The notes beneath the pieces are model-generated. The model was not told the origin of the DNA. It worked only from the letters and a program-made list of their open reading frames with translations, and did no database searches. Positions 60,202 to 64,000 of a stretch of 64,000 nucleotides of DNA are shown in pieces. The stretch comes from an uncultured Bacteroides sp. (GTDB lineage Bacteria; Bacteroidota; Bacteroidia; Bacteroidales; Bacteroidaceae), in NCBI RefSeq assembly GCF_959029255.1, contig NZ_CAUFUE010000012.1, positions 1-64,000 of the forward strand. Reading direction: 5' to 3'. Positions within the stretch are counted from its first letter, which is position 1. Every line of letters begins with the position of its first letter. The position numbers and the translations under genes are program-made.

Positions 60202-63200
60202 ATGAAGAGAATACAAATATTCATCCTATGGGTCGTGGTGCTGTGCTTACCTGCTGTAGCCCAAGACTATATGTTCAAACATCTGGAAGTAAAAGACGGA
60301 CTTTCCAATAATCAGGTTAATTCCATTTACAGAGATTCCAACGGATTCATGTGGTTCGGTACGGCTTCGGGGCTGAACCGGTACGACGGTTATGACATAA
60401 AAGTCTATCGTAGCAGGCAAGATGATGAGAAATCCTTGCCGGACAGTTATATAGAGAAAATACAGGAGGATGCGGCAGGAAACCTGTGGCTGGAAACAGG
60501 AGCGGGCTATACCATCTATAACAGCGTTTCGGATGACTTCAACCGTGATGTGGAAGCGTGGATGTGGAATATCGGCATTACGGGAAGGCCTACCCTTATC
60601 TATATAGACAAGGAGAAGAACTTCTGGATATATGTGATGGGTAAAGGCGTCTACCGGTATAAAATGGGTGATAAGGATGCTGAAATCGTAAAAATAACCG
60701 ATAAGAAGTTTCTGTCGACAGAGATAACCGATATCATAGAGTGCAGTGAAGGAATCTTGCTGGTTAACGTGAACGGTGTGGTAGCCTGTATTGACAATGA
60801 GAAACTGGAACCCAAGTGGATGAATGAGGATATTGCGGAAGAATGGGGGAATGGGCGGAATATTGTTTTTACGTTTTTCGTGGACCGCAACGAGCGGGTA
60901 TGGATATACAGCATAGAGGGAATGTGGATTTACAGCCTTAAGGGAAAGGTGTGGGAGTCGCGTTCCATCAGAGGAGATACTTACGACGCCGTGCGGGCTT
61001 TGGCGCAGGACAAGAACGGACGGATATGGGTGGGGCGAGACAAGGACGGCATTGAAGTGATTGGCGAGGATGCCGTTCACCTTAAACTGGTGAATGATGC
61101 CGGCAATGAACGTACTTTATCCAACAATACGATTACGGCGCTCTATGAAGATGCTTCCGGTACGATGTGGGTGGGCACTTACAAGAAAGGTATTTCCTTC
61201 TATAACGAGAGCATCTTTAAATTCGGCAATGTCAATGTGGGTGACGTGAACTGTGTGGAAGACGGCAAGGATAATATCGTTTGGTTGGGAACCAATGATA
61301 CGGGGCTGGTGCGTTGGAATATGGCGACGGGAGAGCGGAAGGTCTTCTCGCATACGGCTGATGCAAACTCCATTTCCAGTAACGTGGTTGTTTGCCTGTT
61401 GCAGGGTAGTGACGGCAAGCTGTGGATAGGAACCTTTTGGGGCGGGTTGAACTGTTACGACGGCAATCGCTTTATCCATTACCGTGCAGGCAAGGGGCAT
61501 GGGGAAGGTAATACGCTGGTTTATGATAATGTCTGGGCTTTGGCGGAGGACGCCGAAGGTCATATCTGGATTGGTACGCTGGGCGGAGGCATACAGTGCC
61601 TGAATCCCGGTACCGGTACTTTTGAAACGTATTATACGGGTAACTCCAACCTGGTATCCGATTATATCTCTTCCCTCTGCGTGGGGCGCAATCATACGCT
61701 GATTATCGGCACTTCGGCAGGTATGGCTGTCATGGACTTGAATACAAGGAAGATAAACAACTTTGCGGGAACAAAGTCGGGGAAGGCGCGGTTCTCCAAT
61801 CAGAATATAAACCAGGTTTACGAAGACAGTCGCGGGTTGCTATGGGTGGCTACGCGCGAAGGACTCAATGTGTATGACCCGAAACAGGACGAGCTTTATG
61901 AGGTACCCATCAAACAGGATTTCTCTAAATTGTTTATACTGGGTCTTACGGAAGATGATAACAGGAGTATGTGGGTCAGTACCGGCGGGGAACTGATTAA
62001 TGTCGTACCGTCTGCCGATGCCAAGTCGGGACAACTCACTTTCCGCTGTTATACCTACAACGATAAAGACGGACTGCAAAGTTGCGACTTCAACCAACGG
62101 TCGCTCAAACGGTTGCACACGGGAGAGATTGTGGTGGGAGGCTTGTACGGCTTGAACCGCTTCAATCCCGATAATATCAAGTATAACCATACTTTACCCA
62201 AGGTGATGTTTACCGGCTTCCAACTGTTCAACAAAGAGGTGGGAGTAGGCGAAGAATGTGACGGACGGATTATCTTGCCCGAAGCCCTGAACCGTACCCA
62301 AGAAATCGTATTGGACTATAAGCAGAATGTATTTACGGTTCTGTTTGCTTCGGATAACTATGTGTTGCCGGACAAGACACGGTATTTTTATAAGCTCGAA
62401 GGTTTTAATGAAGACTGGCTGGAGGAAACGGCGAATATGCACCGGGTGACTTATACCAACCTGGCTCCCGGCACCTATACGCTGAAAGTGAAGGCTACCA
62501 ATAGTGATGGTTATGCCGGGACGGAAGAGGCGAGTTTGAAGATTGTCATTCTGCCGCCCTTCTGGATGACTCCTTGGGCATACGCATGTTATGCGCTTTT
62601 GTTCATCGGCATTGTGTGCCTGTCGCTCTATGCCATACAGCGCAGGGAGCGTAATAAATTCAAAATACGACAGATGGAGCAGGATGCCAGGAAGAACGAG
62701 GAAGTCAACCAAATGAAGTTCCGCTTCTTTACCAATGTCAGCCACGAATTGCGTACGCCGTTGACGCTGATTATTTCGCCGTTGGAGAGCATTATCAAAG
62801 AAACCGTGGATGAAAAACGATTGGATAAACTCAAACTGATGCACCGTAATGCATTGCGGTTGCTGACTTTGGTAAACCAATTGCTTGACTTCCGTAAAAA
62901 TGAGATGGCAGGTCTGCATCTAAGCCTTTCGGAAGGGGATGTTGTGGCTTATGTCCGTAATATTTGCAGTTCTTTCCTCATGCTTTCGGAAAAGAAGAAC
63001 GTGCATCTCACATTCTTTTCCGCCGTAGATTATCTGAATATGGCGTTCGACGAGGACAAGTTGGGAAAAGTTGTAATGAACTTATTGTCCAATGCTTTTA
63101 AGTTTACGCCGGAGGGCGGACGTGTGGATGTATCGATTGATGTCTTGAAAGAGACGCCTGAAATGCTGGAAATAAAGGTTTCCGATACAGGTATCGGCAT

Positions 63201-64000
63201 CAGTGATGCGAATAAGGAACGCATCTTCGAACGTTTCTACCAAGTAGAGCAGGAGGGAGAACATAATCAGTCTACGGGCAGTGGCATCGGCCTGAGCCTG
63301 GTACGGGATTTTGTAACTCTTCATGAAGGTACGGTACGGGTGTTTGATAATGTCGGTACTGGCAGTGTCTTTGTTGTAGATATACCTGTGCAACATAAAG
63401 AGGCGGCTCAGGATACCAATAACCTGCCTTCGGCAACTGCTGCGCCTTCTGAACCTGGGGAGGGATTGCCCTCGGAACAAACCCGGGAAGATGTTTTGGC
63501 AGAAGCGGAGAAAGAGAAGCCTTTGGCATTGATAGTGGATGATAACGAAGACCTTATCATCTTTATGAAAGATGCTCTCAGCCTGTATTTCCGTGTGAAA
63601 TCGGCCTCCAACGGCCGGGAAGCATGGCAGATGATACCCGATTTGATGCCGGATATCATCGTCAGTGATGTGATGATGCCCGAAATGGATGGAAACGAGC
63701 TTTGCCGTTGGGTGAAGTCGGACAAGCGTACTTCGGGTATCCCGTTCATCTTGCTGACGGCTAAGCAGGCGGTGGAGGACAAGGTGGAAGGACTGACTAT
63801 CGGAGCGGATGATTATGTGACGAAGCCATTCAATGTGGAAGTGTTGGTACTGCGTATGCGCAAGCTGATAGATTTAAGTAAGAAAAACAAGGTGCGTACT
63901 CATATCGAACCGGAGCCGAGCGAGATTGTGATTACCTCGTTGGATGAGCAACTGGTGGCGAAAGCTATCAAATATGTAGAAGATAATATATCCCGCCCGG
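60202..64000 (+). CDS. Hybrid two-component system (HTCS) regulator, partial at window end
   Basis: The frame is open from ATG 60202 to the end of the window (1266 codons), so the C-terminus is missing. A signal peptide (VVVLCLPAVAQ) precedes two propeller domains (DGLSNNQVNSIYRDSNGFMW, DGKLWIGTFWGGLNCYDG, EGHIWIGTLGGGIQCL), a Y_Y_Y domain (NLAPGTYTLKVKATN), a membrane span (YACYALLFIGIVCLSLYAI), HisKA with His848 (FTNVSHELRTP), HATPase (NLLSNAFKFT, GSGIGLSLVRDFV), and a receiver with Asp1156 (VSDVMMPEMDG). The start of an AraC-type HTH (LVAKAIKYVEDNIS) is cut off. It probably controls the GH5/GH43 genes to its left or a PUL beyond the window. Confidence 0.93.
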   Translation, partial: MKRIQIFILWVVVLCLPAVAQDYMFKHLEVKDGLSNNQVNSIYRDSNGFMWFGTASGLNRYDGYDIKVYRSRQDDEKSLPDSYIEKIQEDAAGNLWLETGAGYTIYNSVSDDFNRDVEAWMWNIGITGRPTLIYIDKEKNFWIYVMGKGVYRYKMGDKDAEIVKITDKKFLSTEITDIIECSEGILLVNVNGVVACIDNEKLEPKWMNEDIAEEWGNGRNIVFTFFVDRNERVWIYSIEGMWIYSLKGKVWESRSIRGDTYDAVRALAQDKNGRIWVGRDKDGIEVIGEDAVHLKLVNDAGNERTLSNNTITALYEDASGTMWVGTYKKGISFYNESIFKFGNVNVGDVNCVEDGKDNIVWLGTNDTGLVRWNMATGERKVFSHTADANSISSNVVVCLLQGSDGKLWIGTFWGGLNCYDGNRFIHYRAGKGHGEGNTLVYDNVWALAEDAEGHIWIGTLGGGIQCLNPGTGTFETYYTGNSNLVSDYISSLCVGRNHTLIIGTSAGMAVMDLNTRKINNFAGTKSGKARFSNQNINQVYEDSRGLLWVATREGLNVYDPKQDELYEVPIKQDFSKLFILGLTEDDNRSMWVSTGGELINVVPSADAKSGQLTFRCYTYNDKDGLQSCDFNQRSLKRLHTGEIVVGGLYGLNRFNPDNIKYNHTLPKVMFTGFQLFNKEVGVGEECDGRIILPEALNRTQEIVLDYKQNVFTVLFASDNYVLPDKTRYFYKLEGFNEDWLEETANMHRVTYTNLAPGTYTLKVKATNSDGYAGTEEASLKIVILPPFWMTPWAYACYALLFIGIVCLSLYAIQRRERNKFKIRQMEQDARKNEEVNQMKFRFFTNVSHELRTPLTLIISPLESIIKETVDEKRLDKLKLMHRNALRLLTLVNQLLDFRKNEMAGLHLSLSEGDVVAYVRNICSSFLMLSEKKNVHLTFFSAVDYLNMAFDEDKLGKVVMNLLSNAFKFTPEGGRVDVSIDVLKETPEMLEIKVSDTGIGISDANKERIFERFYQVEQEGEHNQSTGSGIGLSLVRDFVTLHEGTVRVFDNVGTGSVFVVDIPVQHKEAAQDTNNLPSATAAPSEPGEGLPSEQTREDVLAEAEKEKPLALIVDDNEDLIIFMKDALSLYFRVKSASNGREAWQMIPDLMPDIIVSDVMMPEMDGNELCRWVKSDKRTSGIPFILLTAKQAVEDKVEGLTIGADDYVTKPFNVEVLVLRMRKLIDLSKKNKVRTHIEPEPSEIVITSLDEQLVAKAIKYVEDNISRP

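Noticed and set aside
60247..63782. Numerous minus-strand open frames at the right end
   Set aside because: They are antisense shadows of the second HTCS, whose plus-strand frame is open to the window end.

Overview
The window is chromosomal DNA from a gut Bacteroides-type bacterium (order Bacteroidales). The evidence is three SusC/SusD pairs, two hybrid two-component systems (HTCS), BACON, FISUMP, NVEALA and FimB-type proteins, a BT4734-like VapE protein, and many promoters with the Bacteroides -7 element TAnnTTTG. The species cannot be named from this sequence alone. No rRNA, tRNA or CRISPR array was seen.

Layout. 1-5.8 kb: Crp/Fnr-type regulator, membrane acyltransferase, FimB-like lipoprotein, and a large esterase with three catalytic modules that shares a back-to-back divergent promoter with the FimB gene. 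5.9-15.6 kb: a compact uptake locus (SusC, SusD and two large surface lipoproteins) with no glycoside hydrolase, closed by a terminator. 15.6-17.2 kb: mostly non-coding, with a palindromic repeat, a candidate structured RNA, one small orphan gene and an array of ~22-bp quasi-palindromic repeats. 17.2-50.1 kb: one large polysaccharide utilization locus (PUL). It holds an HTCS, GH88, two SusC/D pairs, an AT-rich insert of NVEALA peptides with 6-bladed propellers and a DUF1573 protein, a transglutaminase-like lipoprotein, a Ser-type sulfatase, a heparinase II/III-like lyase, GH30, a clan GH-D enzyme, GH92 and a second Ser-type sulfatase.

50.1-56.4 kb is accessory. A small HTH gene sits between two near-identical 36-bp palindromes, each followed by a promoter. 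Then come a small lipoprotein, an M64-type metallopeptidase and a VapE-like ATPase with a second copy of the ~22-bp repeat array upstream. A decayed hipBA-like toxin-antitoxin pair follows, its antitoxin cut by a dispersed palindromic repeat. 56.4-64 kb: GH43 (minus strand, with a MITE-like inverted repeat in its leader), BACON-GH5, and a second HTCS that runs off the window end.

How it works together (inference): the HTCS at 17.2-21.3 kb probably senses an oligosaccharide and activates the divergent GH88-SusCD-SusCD block and the enzymes beyond it. GH88 acts on unsaturated uronides, which a heparinase II/III-like lyase would produce. Two sulfatases, GH30, the clan-D enzyme and GH92 suggest a sulfated, uronate-containing, branched glycan that also carries alpha-linked residues. 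The second HTCS probably governs the GH5/GH43 genes, which suit plant cell-wall glycans.
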